64,000 nt of DNA, from positions 285,941-349,940 of the forward strand of contig NZ_BAFX01000075.1 of assembly GCF_000308815.1 (NCBI RefSeq). Reading direction: 5' to 3'. Positions 42,312-50,285 of the stretch are shown here, piece after piece; the first letter of the stretch is position 1, and each line of letters starts with the position of its first letter. The translations under genes were made by a program, and so were the position numbers. The notes beneath the pieces are model-generated. The model had not been told where the DNA came from. It ran no database searches and saw only the letters and a program-made list of their open reading frames with translations. The DNA is from Nocardia concava NBRC 100430 (lineage in GTDB: Bacteria > Actinomycetota > Actinomycetes > Mycobacteriales > Mycobacteriaceae).

Positions 42312-42330
42312 TAAGGGTAGCCTTGCTCAT
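42312..42330 (-). promoter_or_regulatory. IdeR/DtxR-type iron box of hmuTUV
   Basis: TAAGGGTAGCCTTGCTCAT matches the IdeR/DtxR consensus at 12 of 19 positions by my hand alignment, including the central TAGCCT. It lies 18-36 bases upstream of the hmuT GTG and overlaps the last codon and stop of the upstream aldo/keto-reductase-like gene. Iron-bound IdeR would repress heme import here. Confidence 0.65.
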
Positions 42331-43289
42331 TCTGTGCGTGCGCTCACGTCTCCCAGGGCCGCGGTGATCGCACGCGGCAGTTCCAGGGTCTCGGCGGCCA
42401 GGATTCCGGTGAGCTGCCCGATATCGCGGGCCCCCACCAGCATCGACGCCACCCCGGGCTGATCGCGGATCCAGGCCAGCGCCACCGCCAGCGGGGAGGT
42501 GCCGAGTCCGTCGGCGGCGGTGACGACGGCGTCGACCACGCGTACGGCGTTCTCGTCGAGGCGGGCGGTGATCTCGGCGGCGGTGGCCTCGTCGGCGCCG
42601 CGCGAGTCGGCGGGGACGCCGTCGCGGTATTTGCCGGTGAGGATGCCCCCGGCCAGGGGTGCGGTGGCGATGACGCCGATGCCGTGATGCTGTGCGGCGG
42701 GCACGAATTCGTGTTCGACCCCGCGCGTGAGCAGCGAGTACGGGATGTGGGTGGCGGTCAGGGGCGCGGCGGCGGCGAGGGTGGCCAGTTGCCAGCCGTC
42801 GTAGCCGCGGGCGCCGGCGTAGCGCACGCGTCCGGAGCGCACCGCCCAGGCGAGGGTGTCGGCGATTTCCTCGAGGGGGGTGTGCGGGTCCCAGGCGGCG
42901 ACCGACCAGATGTCGAGGTGGTCGGTGCCCAGTTGGGCCAGGGTGTGGTCGAGTTGGCGCATCATGGTGCGCCGGGAGGCGTCGACGGTCCAGCGCACGG
43001 CGGCGGGCGCTTCGGCGGCGGCGTCGCTGAGTATCGGTGTGTATCCGGCGTTTCCGCTCAGCACGAGGTCTTCGCGCCCGATCTCCGACAGCAGTTCGCC
43101 CAGGATGTGTTGTGCGGCGCCGTCACCGTAGGACGGGGAGGTGTCCACGAGGGTGCCGCCGGCTTCCACGAACGCCATGAGTTGGGCGGCGGCGTCCTCG
43201 GCGTCGGTTTCGCGGCCCCAGGTGTGGGTGGCCAGCCCGAGCCGCGAGACTCGCAGCCCGCTGCGGCCGACCGTGCGTTGTTCCATCAC
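42327..43289 (-). CDS. Aldo/keto reductase-like protein lacking catalytic Lys and His
   Basis: A 320-residue TIM-barrel AKR-superfamily protein (RTVGRSGLRVSRLGLATHTWG, TLVDTSPSYGDGAAQHILGELL, LGTDHLDIWSVAAWDPHTPLEE). Of the catalytic Asp-Tyr-Lys-His tetrad, D49 and Y54 are present. The Lys position, normally ATK, is SGN (Asn80), and the His position, normally QVH, is SVA (Ala131). Hydride transfer by the standard mechanism should fail. It may be a pseudoenzyme, a cofactor-binding regulator or a potassium-channel-beta-like sensor. It starts near the uppP promoter region; its end overlaps the heme-operon iron box. Confidence 0.85.
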   Translation of the reverse strand: MMEQRTVGRSGLRVSRLGLATHTWGRETDAEDAAAQLMAFVEAGGTLVDTSPSYGDGAAQHILGELLSEIGREDLVLSGNAGYTPILSDAAAEAPAAVRWTVDASRRTMMRQLDHTLAQLGTDHLDIWSVAAWDPHTPLEEIADTLAWAVRSGRVRYAGARGYDGWQLATLAAAAPLTATHIPYSLLTRGVEHEFVPAAQHHGIGVIATAPLAGGILTGKYRDGVPADSRGADEATAAEITARLDENAVRVVDAVVTAADGLGTSPLAVALAWIRDQPGVASMLVGARDIGQLTGILAAETLELPRAITAALGDVSARTE

Positions 43290-43662
43290 CGCGCTTGCAC
43301 TTTCGTCACACGCGTCAGCCTAGGCGCAGCGGTCGCTTCTGCCCCGCTATGGCCCGCGGCGAGCGCGGCGGGTCATCCGAATTCGCGCATGCGTGTCCGG
43401 ATTCGGACACACCCCGGTAGGCGTACCTCCGCATTCGCTCCGGCCCTGCGCGGGGTCAAGGACGGCTCCGCCGACCGCGCCCATTAAGGTCGCTGCGATG
43501 TTGCGGCGCGCCTGCGCCACCACGGGCCGGGACAGGCCGCGCGGTCTGGAACCGGTCCGGGACCGGGTGGGTGCGGCGGCGGTTGTGGTCGACGGTGTTG
43601 ACTGGTGGGCGTGTGGGCGCGAAATGTCGCTCGGGAGCCGAGTTTTCGGGACTGGAGGGTGT
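43290..43662. other. 373-base divergent promoter region
   Basis: Lies between the aldo/keto-reductase-like gene and uppP. Apart from the palindrome at 43393-43410 I see no gene. Open frames here are Arg/Pro/Thr-rich shadows. Confidence 0.5.
43393..43410. promoter_or_regulatory. Palindrome upstream of uppP
   Basis: GTGTCCG and CGGACAC form perfect 7-bp arms around GATT. It lies between two divergent genes, 104 bases from the AKR start and about 250 from uppP, so an operator is more likely than a terminator. Confidence 0.45.
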
Positions 43663-44625
43663 GTGGGCGAGTCGATGACGTGGGTGCAGGCGCTGGTGCT
43701 GGGCCTGGTGCAGGGGTTGACGGAGTTTCTGCCGGTCTCCTCTTCGGCGCATCTGCGGATCACCTCGGCGGTGTTCTTCGGTGATGACGCGGGCGCCTCG
43801 TTCACCGCGGTCACCCAGTTGGGCACCGAGGCGGCGGTGCTGGTGTATTTCGCCCGCGACATCTGGCGCATCCTGGTCGCCTGGTGCACCACGCTGTGGT
43901 GGAAAGTCGCTGCCCCGCAACGGGAATCGGTGCCGTTGCACGAGCGGGCCACCACCCAGCTGCCGGTGCTGACCGAGGACGGGCGCTTCTCCTACGGCCC
44001 GGATCCCGACACGCAGCGGGCGCTGGACTACCGGGTGGGCTGGTATGTGATCATCGCCACCGTCCCGATCGGGGTGCTGGGTCTGGTGTTCAAGGACCAG
44101 ATCCGTACCGGCGCACGGAATCTGTGGCTGATCTCCACGATGCTGATCGTGTTCGCGCTGGTGATCGCGGCGGCGGAGTACTACTCGGGCAAGGCCTACG
44201 GGCGTCGTCGCCGCCCGATCGAGCTGCTCACCACTCGCGACGGGCTGATCATGGGTTTCGCGCAATGCCTGGCGTTGATCCCGGGCGTGTCGCGTTCGGG
44301 GGCGACGTCGTCGGCGGGTCTGTTCTGCGGGCTGACTCGTGAGGCGGCCGTGCGGTTCTCGTTCCTGCTGGCGATTCCGGCGGTGGTGGCCTCGGGGCTG
44401 TTCTCGCTGCCGGATGCGTTCGAACCCGCCGGTGAGGGCCTCAACGCTTCAGGTCCGCAGCTGCTGGTGGCCACCATCGTGTCGTTCGTGGTCGGGTATG
44501 CGTCGGTGGCGTGGCTGCTGAAGTTCGTGGCGCGGCATTCCCTGGACTGGTTCGTGGGCTACCGGATCGTGCTGGGGTTGACGGTGATGGCGCTGCTGGC
44601 GACCGGCGTCGTGTCGGCGACCTAG
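43663..44625 (+). CDS. uppP: Undecaprenyl-diphosphatase
   Basis: A 320-residue BacA/UppP membrane enzyme that dephosphorylates undecaprenyl diphosphate to recycle the cell-wall lipid carrier; it also confers bacitracin tolerance. Signatures are QGLTEFLPVSSSAHLRI with the catalytic Glu, and ALIPGVSRSGATSSAGL with Ser/Arg. About eight helices are visible. The loop after FARDIWRIL carries an insert of about 30 residues (APQRESVPLHERATTQLP...) absent from the shorter M. tuberculosis Rv2136c protein. The start may be GTG 43663 (GGAGGG close upstream) or ATG 43675. Gene order to mshC matches M. tuberculosis. Confidence 0.93.
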   Translation: MGESMTWVQALVLGLVQGLTEFLPVSSSAHLRITSAVFFGDDAGASFTAVTQLGTEAAVLVYFARDIWRILVAWCTTLWWKVAAPQRESVPLHERATTQLPVLTEDGRFSYGPDPDTQRALDYRVGWYVIIATVPIGVLGLVFKDQIRTGARNLWLISTMLIVFALVIAAAEYYSGKAYGRRRRPIELLTTRDGLIMGFAQCLALIPGVSRSGATSSAGLFCGLTREAAVRFSFLLAIPAVVASGLFSLPDAFEPAGEGLNASGPQLLVATIVSFVVGYASVAWLLKFVARHSLDWFVGYRIVLGLTVMALLATGVVSAT

Positions 44626-44641
44626 TCGGTAGGCTGTCCCG

Positions 44642-45376
44642 GTGACGGTGATCCTGTTGCGGCACGGCGTGTCCACGTCGAACACTGCCCGCACCCTGGC
44701 CGGGCGCAGCGCCGGTGTCGATCTGACCGATCGTGGTCGCGAACAAGCCCACTCGCTGGTCGAGAGACTGGGTTCGCTGCCGATCGAGCACATCGTGTGC
44801 TCGCCGCTGCTGCGCTGCCAGCGCACCGTCGCCCCGCTCGCGGACAAGCTGGGGCTCGAGGCCGAACCCGATGAGCGGCTGCTGGAAGTCGATTACGGCG
44901 ACTGGACCGGTAAGGCGCTGGCGGATCTGGTGAGCGAGCCGTTGTGGAAGGTGGTGCAGCGCCACGCCTCGGCGGCCACGTTCCCTTCGGGAGAGTCCTT
45001 GGCGCAGGTACAGTTTCGCGCCGTGTCCGCTATCCGCGAACGAGATCGGCAATTCGCGACCCGGCATGGTAGCGATGTGTTGTGGATTGCGTGCACGCAC
45101 GGCGATGTCATCAAGTCGGTGCTGGCCGACGCGTTCGGTCTGCACCTGGACGGTTTCCAGCGGATCGTGGTCGAACCGGCCTCGATCAGCGTGGTCCGCT
45201 ACACCCCGACCGCCCCGTACGTCTGGCGGGTGAACGACACCGGCCCGGATCTTTCCGGGTTGGCGGCGATTTCACCGCGAACCGGCGGCGAATCGCGCTC
45301 GAGGCCGGTTCCCGGTGGGGAAACGGGTACCACGGACAGTAGTGATAATGGGGTTGCGGAACGCCCCGATTCATAA
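44642..45376 (+). CDS. Histidine-phosphatase-superfamily (phosphoglycerate-mutase-like) protein, Rv2135c-like
   Basis: A 244-residue enzyme with the RHG catalytic motif ILLRHGVSTSNTARTL near the N-terminus, a second Arg in IVCSPLLRCQRT, the proton donor Glu in LLEVDYGDWTGK and the second catalytic His in IACTHGDVIKSVL. All four key positions are present, so it is probably an active phosphatase rather than a glycolytic mutase. The last 40 residues are polar and low complexity. It starts 16 bases after uppP, and linkage is conserved with Rv2136c-Rv2135c. Confidence 0.9.
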   Translation: MTVILLRHGVSTSNTARTLAGRSAGVDLTDRGREQAHSLVERLGSLPIEHIVCSPLLRCQRTVAPLADKLGLEAEPDERLLEVDYGDWTGKALADLVSEPLWKVVQRHASAATFPSGESLAQVQFRAVSAIRERDRQFATRHGSDVLWIACTHGDVIKSVLADAFGLHLDGFQRIVVEPASISVVRYTPTAPYVWRVNDTGPDLSGLAAISPRTGGESRSRPVPGGETGTTDSSDNGVAERPDS

Positions 45377-45400
45377 GTGAGTGAACCGAATGGAGGTGCA

Positions 45401-45988
45401 ATGGGCCGAGCAATCCATATTTTCCGCACCCCCGATCGTTTCGTCGCCGGCACCGTCGGCGAGCCGGGCGACCGCGCGTTCTATCTGCAGGCGGTGCAGG
45501 AACCGCGGGTGGTCAGTGTGCTGTTGGAGAAGCAGCAGGTGAAGGTGCTGGCCGATCGGATGGGTCTCCTGCTGGACGAGGTGCAACGCCGGTTCGGGAC
45601 CTCGGTGCCCCCGCAGGCCGCCGATGTGGCCGACACCGCGCCGCTGCTGACTCCGATCGATGCCGAATTCCGGGTCGGCACCATGGGTTTGGGTTGGGAC
45701 GCGGACGCGAACGCGGTGGTGGTGGAGTTGCTGGCGATCACCGAGACCGAGGTCGACGAGTCGGTGGTACTCGATGACACCGAGGAGGGCCCGGACGCGG
45801 TGCGGGTGTTTTTGACCCCGATCCAGGCGCGGGAGTTCGCGTTGCGCTCGGCGCGCGTGATCGCGGCCGGGCGGCCGCCGTGCCCGTTGTGCGGGGAACC
45901 GTTGTCCCCGGTCGGGCACATGTGTGTGCGCACCAATGGCTACAAGCGTGGCGAGATCTTCGGCGCCACCGAGATCGACGAGGAATGA
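45401..45988 (+). CDS. DUF3090 protein (Rv2134c-like)
   Basis: A 195-residue conserved actinobacterial protein. It begins MGRAIHIFRTPDRFVAGTVG and contains AFYLQAVQEPRVVSVLLEKQQ, LTPIDAEFRVGTMGLGW and a C-terminal CPLCGEP...VGHMC segment that looks like a zinc site. GGAGGTGCA directly precedes the ATG, favouring this start over an upstream in-frame GTG. Function is unknown. It is invariably next to the PI3K-like and phosphatase genes in this order, suggesting a shared pathway. Confidence 0.92.
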   Translation: MGRAIHIFRTPDRFVAGTVGEPGDRAFYLQAVQEPRVVSVLLEKQQVKVLADRMGLLLDEVQRRFGTSVPPQAADVADTAPLLTPIDAEFRVGTMGLGWDADANAVVVELLAITETEVDESVVLDDTEEGPDAVRVFLTPIQAREFALRSARVIAAGRPPCPLCGEPLSPVGHMCVRTNGYKRGEIFGATEIDEE

Positions 45989-45989
45989 C

Positions 45990-46763
45990 GTGAGCGACCC
46001 GCTGCGCACCGCCGAGCTGACGGTGATCGGGCAGGTCACCACCGCCAGCAATGTCACCCTGGTCTGCGAGACCGGCGAGGACGGGCCGCGGGTGGTGTAC
46101 AAGCCGGTGCGCGGGGAGCGGCCGCTGTGGGACTTCCCCGACGGCACCCTGGCCGCGCGGGAGGTGGCCTCGTATCTGGTGTCGCAGGCGCTGGGGTGGG
46201 GGGTGATTCCCGAAACGGTGTTGCGGGACGGGCCGTTGGGGCCGGGGATGGTGCAACGCTGGATCGACGTCGTCGAGGACACCGACGGCCCGGATCTGGT
46301 GGATCTGTGCCCGGTGGGCGAGGTTCCGGCCGGTTACCGGGAGGTGTTGCGGGCGTTGGATCCGGGCGGGCATCCGGTGTCGCTGGTGCATGCCGAGGAT
46401 CCGGGGTTGGTGCGGATGGCGGTGCTGGATGTGCTGATCAACAATGCCGACCGCAAGGGCGGGCATGCGCTGGCCGGCGCGGACGGGCGGGTGTACGGGG
46501 TGGATCACGGGATCTGCCTGCACGCCGAGCCGAAGCTGCGGACGGTGTTGTGGGGGTGGGCCGGTGAGCGGATCGCCGAGGAATTGCTCACCGACATCAC
46601 GGTTTTCGTCAAGGCGCTGCCCGGGGAGCTGGGTGAGCGACTCGCGGAGTTGATCACCGACGCCGAGATCGAGGCCCTCGAGGCGCGCGGGCGGGCGTTG
46701 CTGGACAATCCGGTGATGCCGATGCCGGCCAGCCAGCGCCCGATTCCCTGGCCCGCGTTCTGA
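45990..46763 (+). CDS. SCO1664-family PI3/PI4-kinase-like protein
   Basis: A 257-residue protein of the bacterial PI3K/PI4K-like (SCO1664) family. VVYKPVRGERPLWDFPDGTLAAREV carries the nucleotide-binding Lys. VLDVLINNADRKGGHAL corresponds to the catalytic loop (N.DR), and VYGVDHGICLH to the metal-binding Asp. It is predicted to bind ATP; the substrate, protein, lipid or nucleotide, is unknown. It starts directly after the DUF3090 stop (GAATGACGTG), so the two are cotranslated and may work as a pair. Confidence 0.88.
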   Translation: MSDPLRTAELTVIGQVTTASNVTLVCETGEDGPRVVYKPVRGERPLWDFPDGTLAAREVASYLVSQALGWGVIPETVLRDGPLGPGMVQRWIDVVEDTDGPDLVDLCPVGEVPAGYREVLRALDPGGHPVSLVHAEDPGLVRMAVLDVLINNADRKGGHALAGADGRVYGVDHGICLHAEPKLRTVLWGWAGERIAEELLTDITVFVKALPGELGERLAELITDAEIEALEARGRALLDNPVMPMPASQRPIPWPAF

Positions 46764-46974
46764 TTCCGCGCTCCGCCCGTCGATGTCCCAGTCCTCGCGC
46801 TGGGCCCGCCGACACCGGGTGCCGACGGTAACGATCGGTTCTTTGTGATTGCAACCGTTGACACCGGCGTGCCCGTGACTAGGGTGCAGGTCGGCCCGTC
46901 GCTACGCGTGTCGCGCGGCACACCGGGGCGGGGGCGGCGGGGGTCGCGTGCACTCGCGGCGTTAACCTCGATTC

Positions 46975-48213
46975 ATGCAGTCCTGGTCCGATACCGCTGT
47001 CCCGACCGTTCCCGGATCCGGACCAGCGTTGCGCTTGTACGACACCGCCGATGCGGCGGTGCGCCCGGTGACCCCGGGTGCGACCGCGACGATGTACGTC
47101 TGCGGCATCACCCCCTATGACGCGACCCATCTGGGGCATGCGGCCACCTATCTGGCCTTCGACCTGGTCAACCGGGTGCTGCGCGATAGCGGGCATCAGG
47201 TGCACTACGTGCAGAACACCACCGATGTCGACGATCCGCTGTTCGAGCGTGCCGCGCGCGACGGCATCGATTGGCGCGAGCTGGGCACGCGGGAGATCAA
47301 CCTGTTCCGTGAGGACATGGCCGCGTTGCGGGTGATTCCGCCGCGCGATTACATCGGCGCGATCGAGTCGGTGCAGGAGGTGGTCGAGCTCGTCGACAAG
47401 CTGCTGGCCTCGGGTGCGGCGTATGTGGTCGACGATCCGGAATTCGCCGATATCTACTTCCGTCATGACGCGACCGAGCAGTTCGGGTATGAGTCCGGTT
47501 ACGACCGGGCGACCATGGAGCGATTGTTCGCCGAGCGCGGCGGCGACCCGACGCGCCCGGGTAAGCGCGATCCGATCGATGCCCTGTTGTGGCGCGCGGA
47601 GCGTCCGGGTGAGCCGTCGTGGCCGGCGCCGTTCGGGGCGGGCCGACCGGGCTGGCATATCGAGTGTGCGGCGATCGCGCTCAACCGGGTCGGCAGCGAA
47701 TTCGATATCCAGGGCGGCGGCAGCGATCTGATCTACCCGCATCACGAGTATTCCGCCGCGCACGCCGAGGCCCTGGTCAAGGGGCGGCGTTTCGCCCGCC
47801 ATTACGTGCATGCCGGGCTGATCGGCCTCGACGGCGAGAAGATGTCGAAGTCGCGCGGCAATCTGGTGTTCGTGTCCAAGCTGCGCCGCGCCGGGACCGA
47901 TCCGGGCGCGATCCGGTTGGGTTTGTTCGCCGGGCACTACCGCGCGGATCGGGAATGGTCGGATGCGGTGCTGGCGCAGGCGCTTTCGCGGCTGGAGCGC
48001 TGGCGCTCGGCGGTGGCGCTGGCCTCGGGCCCGGACGCGACCGAGACGGTGGCGCGGCTGCGCACTCATCTGGCCGACGATCTGGACACTCCCAAAGCCC
48101 TGGCCGCGATCGACGCGTGGGCGCAGCAGGCGTTGACCTACGGTGGTCCCGACACGACCGCGCCGGGGCTGATCAAGGATGCGGTCGATGCCCTGCTCGG
48201 TGTCGAGCTGTGA
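46975..48213 (+). CDS. mshC: Cysteine-1-D-myo-inosityl 2-amino-2-deoxy-alpha-D-glucopyranoside ligase
   Basis: A 412-residue class I aminoacyl-tRNA-synthetase-like ligase. It joins cysteine to GlcN-inositol in mycothiol synthesis using ATP. HIGH-type ATHLGHAATYLAFD, zinc-site segment MYVCGITPYD, IECAAIALN, the HHEYSAAHAEAL region and the KMSKS loop GEKMSKSRGNLVF are all present. The length equals M. tuberculosis MshC (Rv2130c); unlike there, no cysQ lies between it and the upstream PI3K-like gene. Mycothiol is the actinobacterial low-molecular-weight thiol, so this gene supports the taxonomic call. Confidence 0.96.
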   Translation: MQSWSDTAVPTVPGSGPALRLYDTADAAVRPVTPGATATMYVCGITPYDATHLGHAATYLAFDLVNRVLRDSGHQVHYVQNTTDVDDPLFERAARDGIDWRELGTREINLFREDMAALRVIPPRDYIGAIESVQEVVELVDKLLASGAAYVVDDPEFADIYFRHDATEQFGYESGYDRATMERLFAERGGDPTRPGKRDPIDALLWRAERPGEPSWPAPFGAGRPGWHIECAAIALNRVGSEFDIQGGGSDLIYPHHEYSAAHAEALVKGRRFARHYVHAGLIGLDGEKMSKSRGNLVFVSKLRRAGTDPGAIRLGLFAGHYRADREWSDAVLAQALSRLERWRSAVALASGPDATETVARLRTHLADDLDTPKALAAIDAWAQQALTYGGPDTTAPGLIKDAVDALLGVEL

Positions 48214-48254
48214 GCCACCCGCGGAAGGCGTGAGCCACCGCCCGAGAGCGTGAG

Positions 48255-48292
48255 AGCGGCGCGCGAGCCCGGATCCGGGTTCGCGCGCCGCT
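48255..48292 (+). terminator. Rho-independent terminator after mshC
   Basis: A 19-bp stem (AGCGGCGCGCGAGCCCGGA paired with TCCGGGTTCGCGCGCCGCT, one G-T pair) is followed by TTGTTTTC. It begins 42 bases after the mshC stop. Confidence 0.9.
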
Positions 48293-48422
48293 TTGTTTTC
48301 GGTGGCGGCCCGGGCCGGAGGTGAGCGAGAACTGTTCGGACACGGCGAAAATGGGTCGCCCGCGCCGGGGTGGGCCGCGCATGCTGGCATGCGGGTGTCG
48401 CTGTCGTGAGGAGGAATGGTCC

Positions 48423-49289
48423 GTGGATGCTTCCGGTGTGGTGTTCGCCGCGGCGCGGTTCGCGCGCGGGACCGATCGGCTGGTGGAGTGTGCGGCATTC
48501 TATCGAGAGATCGTGGGGCTGACACAGCTTTTCGCGTTCTCCGATCACGCGGGCTACAGCGGGTTCGTGTTCGGGTTGCCGGATGCGCGTTCGCAGTTGG
48601 AGTTGGTGCGTGCCGATGGTGGCCCGCCTGTGCCCCCGGCGGATCCCGAGCATGCGCTGGTGGTGTATCTGCGTGGCGGGTTCGAGGAGTTGCGCAAGCG
48701 GCTGGCCGATCATGGTGTGGCCGAGGTGATTCCGGAGAATCCGTATTGGGTGGCGGCGGGGGCGTTCGCGGTGCTGGATCCCGACGGCTGGATGCTGATC
48801 GTGGTGCCCGCGGCGCCGGAGCCGGTGCGGATCGAGGAGTTCACCGGGGATCGTGGCGAGATCGCGTGGTCGTTCCGGTTGGCCGAGGATTCCGAGCAGT
48901 TGCTGGCCTCCTATATCGATCGGGGCCGGGTGTGGGTGGCGCGCACCGGGTCCGGGGCGGTGGCCGGGCATATTCAGGCGGCCCCGGAGGCCGATGCGTC
49001 GGTGTGGGAGATCGTCAATACCGCGGTGGCCCAACCGTTCCGGGGTGCGGGGGTGGGGCGGGCGATGGTCGAGGCGGTGGTGGCGGCCGCGCAGGCGGCG
49101 GGGGTGGCCCGGATCGAGGTGGCCACCGCCACCGCGGATGTGGGGAATCTGCGTTTCTATCAGCGTTGTGGTTTCCGGATGAGCCGGGTGGTGGCGGATG
49201 TGTTCACCGCGGCGGCCGGGTATCCGGAGGTGGTGGAGGTCGACGGGATCCGGATGCTGGATCAGGTGTGGTTCACCCGCACGTTGTGA
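48423..49289 (+). CDS. VOC (glyoxalase-like)-GNAT acetyltransferase fusion
   Basis: A 288-residue two-domain protein. Residues 1-125 form a vicinal-oxygen-chelate domain (AAFYREIVGLTQLF, YSGFVFGLPDARSQLELV, WVAAGAFAVLDPDGWMLIVV). Residues about 135-288 form a GNAT acetyltransferase with acetyl-CoA motif A, VAQPFRGAGVGRAMVEAVVAAA, and motif B, ATADVGNLRFYQRCGFR. The fusion suggests that the VOC half binds a small molecule or metal that the GNAT half acetylates, as in some antibiotic-resistance enzymes. GTG 48423 has GAGGAGG upstream. Substrate unknown. Confidence 0.87.
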   Translation: MDASGVVFAAARFARGTDRLVECAAFYREIVGLTQLFAFSDHAGYSGFVFGLPDARSQLELVRADGGPPVPPADPEHALVVYLRGGFEELRKRLADHGVAEVIPENPYWVAAGAFAVLDPDGWMLIVVPAAPEPVRIEEFTGDRGEIAWSFRLAEDSEQLLASYIDRGRVWVARTGSGAVAGHIQAAPEADASVWEIVNTAVAQPFRGAGVGRAMVEAVVAAAQAAGVARIEVATATADVGNLRFYQRCGFRMSRVVADVFTAAAGYPEVVEVDGIRMLDQVWFTRTL

Positions 49290-49293
49290 GGGT

Positions 49294-49773
49294 TCAGGCG
49301 GCGACGGCGGTGCCGTAGCTGTCGCTCAGGGCTGGCCAGCCGCCGGGCGAGCCCACGGCCTCGCGCATGGATTCCCAACCGGGGCCGTGGTTCTCGAATC
49401 CGGAGTGCACCAGGGTGACGGTGGTGTGGTCCTCGTCGAGGGCGGTGAAGGTGACATCGACGCGGCTGGTGCGGGCGGGATCGGATTCGGGTTTCCAGGA
49501 CAGGTCGATGTCCCAGGAGAAGGCGAAGTGGGTGTGTGGGTTCCACACCAGTACCCGGCCCCACGGGCATTGGGTGCCGTCGGCCTCGCGGCCGTAGAGG
49601 CGGCCTCCGACGTGGGGTTCGACGACGGCTTCGGCGAGCGGGCCGGCGCCGATGTGGTGTTCGCGCGGCCACCAGGAGTCCATGCCGGTGGTGAAGACGC
49701 GGTAGGCCTTGTCGATGGGGGCCTCCACGGTGAGTTGGACGGTGACGGCGTGGGAGTCGATCTGCTGGGTCAT
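49294..49773 (-). CDS. SRPBCC (AHSA1-type) protein
   Basis: A 159-residue START-like/AHSA1 protein: VTVQLTVEAPIDKAYRVFTTGMDSWWP, GRLYGREADGTQCPWGRVLVW, VDVTFTALDEDHTTVTLVHSGFENHG. The fold makes a hydrophobic cavity for lipids or small aromatics. It overlaps the upstream ArsR gene by four bases, a very common ArsR-SRPBCC pairing in actinobacteria, where the regulator controls this protein in response to an unknown ligand. Confidence 0.9.
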   Translation of the reverse strand: MTQQIDSHAVTVQLTVEAPIDKAYRVFTTGMDSWWPREHHIGAGPLAEAVVEPHVGGRLYGREADGTQCPWGRVLVWNPHTHFAFSWDIDLSWKPESDPARTSRVDVTFTALDEDHTTVTLVHSGFENHGPGWESMREAVGSPGGWPALSDSYGTAVAA

Positions 49774-50120
49774 GACTGCTCCTGGGGTTGGCCGGGATCT
49801 GGGGGTTGGCCGGGATCGGGTTTGTTCACTTCGTCGCGAAAGGCCGACAGCGCCGTCGACCAGAAGTGGGTGAAGTAGGCGCGCAGCGCGTCGATGCCGC
49901 CGGGGTCGAGGCGGTAGACGCGGCGGGTGCCGACCGCTTCGTCGCGGACCAGGCCGGCGGCCTTGAGCACCTTGAGGTGCTGGGAGACCGCGGGTCGTGA
50001 CACGGGCAGTTCGCCGGCGAGTTCGCCGACCGCGCACGGGCTTTGGCCGAGGCGTTCGAAGATGGCTCGCCGGGTCGGGTCGCCGAGGGCGTCGAGCGCG
50101 GCGCTTTGGTAAGTACCCAC
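49770..50120 (-). CDS. ArsR-family regulator
   Basis: A 116-residue winged helix-turn-helix regulator: LDALGDPTRRAIFERLGQSPCAVGELAGELPVSRPAVSQHLKVLKAAGLV, then a beta wing GTRRVYRLDPGGIDALR and a C-terminal helix. It has no cluster of Cys ligands apart from one Cys, so a metal sensor is unlikely. It starts just beside the palindrome CGTAAG-TCTATG-CTTACG, its probable autoregulatory operator, and is translationally coupled to the SRPBCC gene. Confidence 0.92.
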   Translation of the reverse strand: MGTYQSAALDALGDPTRRAIFERLGQSPCAVGELAGELPVSRPAVSQHLKVLKAAGLVRDEAVGTRRVYRLDPGGIDALRAYFTHFWSTALSAFRDEVNKPDPGQPPDPGQPQEQS

Positions 50121-50124
50121 GAAC

Positions 50125-50142
50125 CGTAAGTCTATGCTTACG
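50125..50142. promoter_or_regulatory. ArsR operator candidate
   Basis: CGTAAG and CTTACG form perfect 6-bp arms around TCTATG, five bases upstream of the ArsR start codon. Position and size suit a winged-helix dimer and autorepression. Confidence 0.62.
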
Positions 50143-50285
50143 CATCGGTGGGTGGTAGGGGTGTGCGTGGATTCGGTTGCCGGTGGCGCGAAGTCGCGCG
50201 ATTAACCCGATTCCGCTTCCCGCGCGCGGTCGGCGGCCGATACCGTGAGGGCGCGATGGTGTGACCCTCGATGAGGAGGTGGGCT

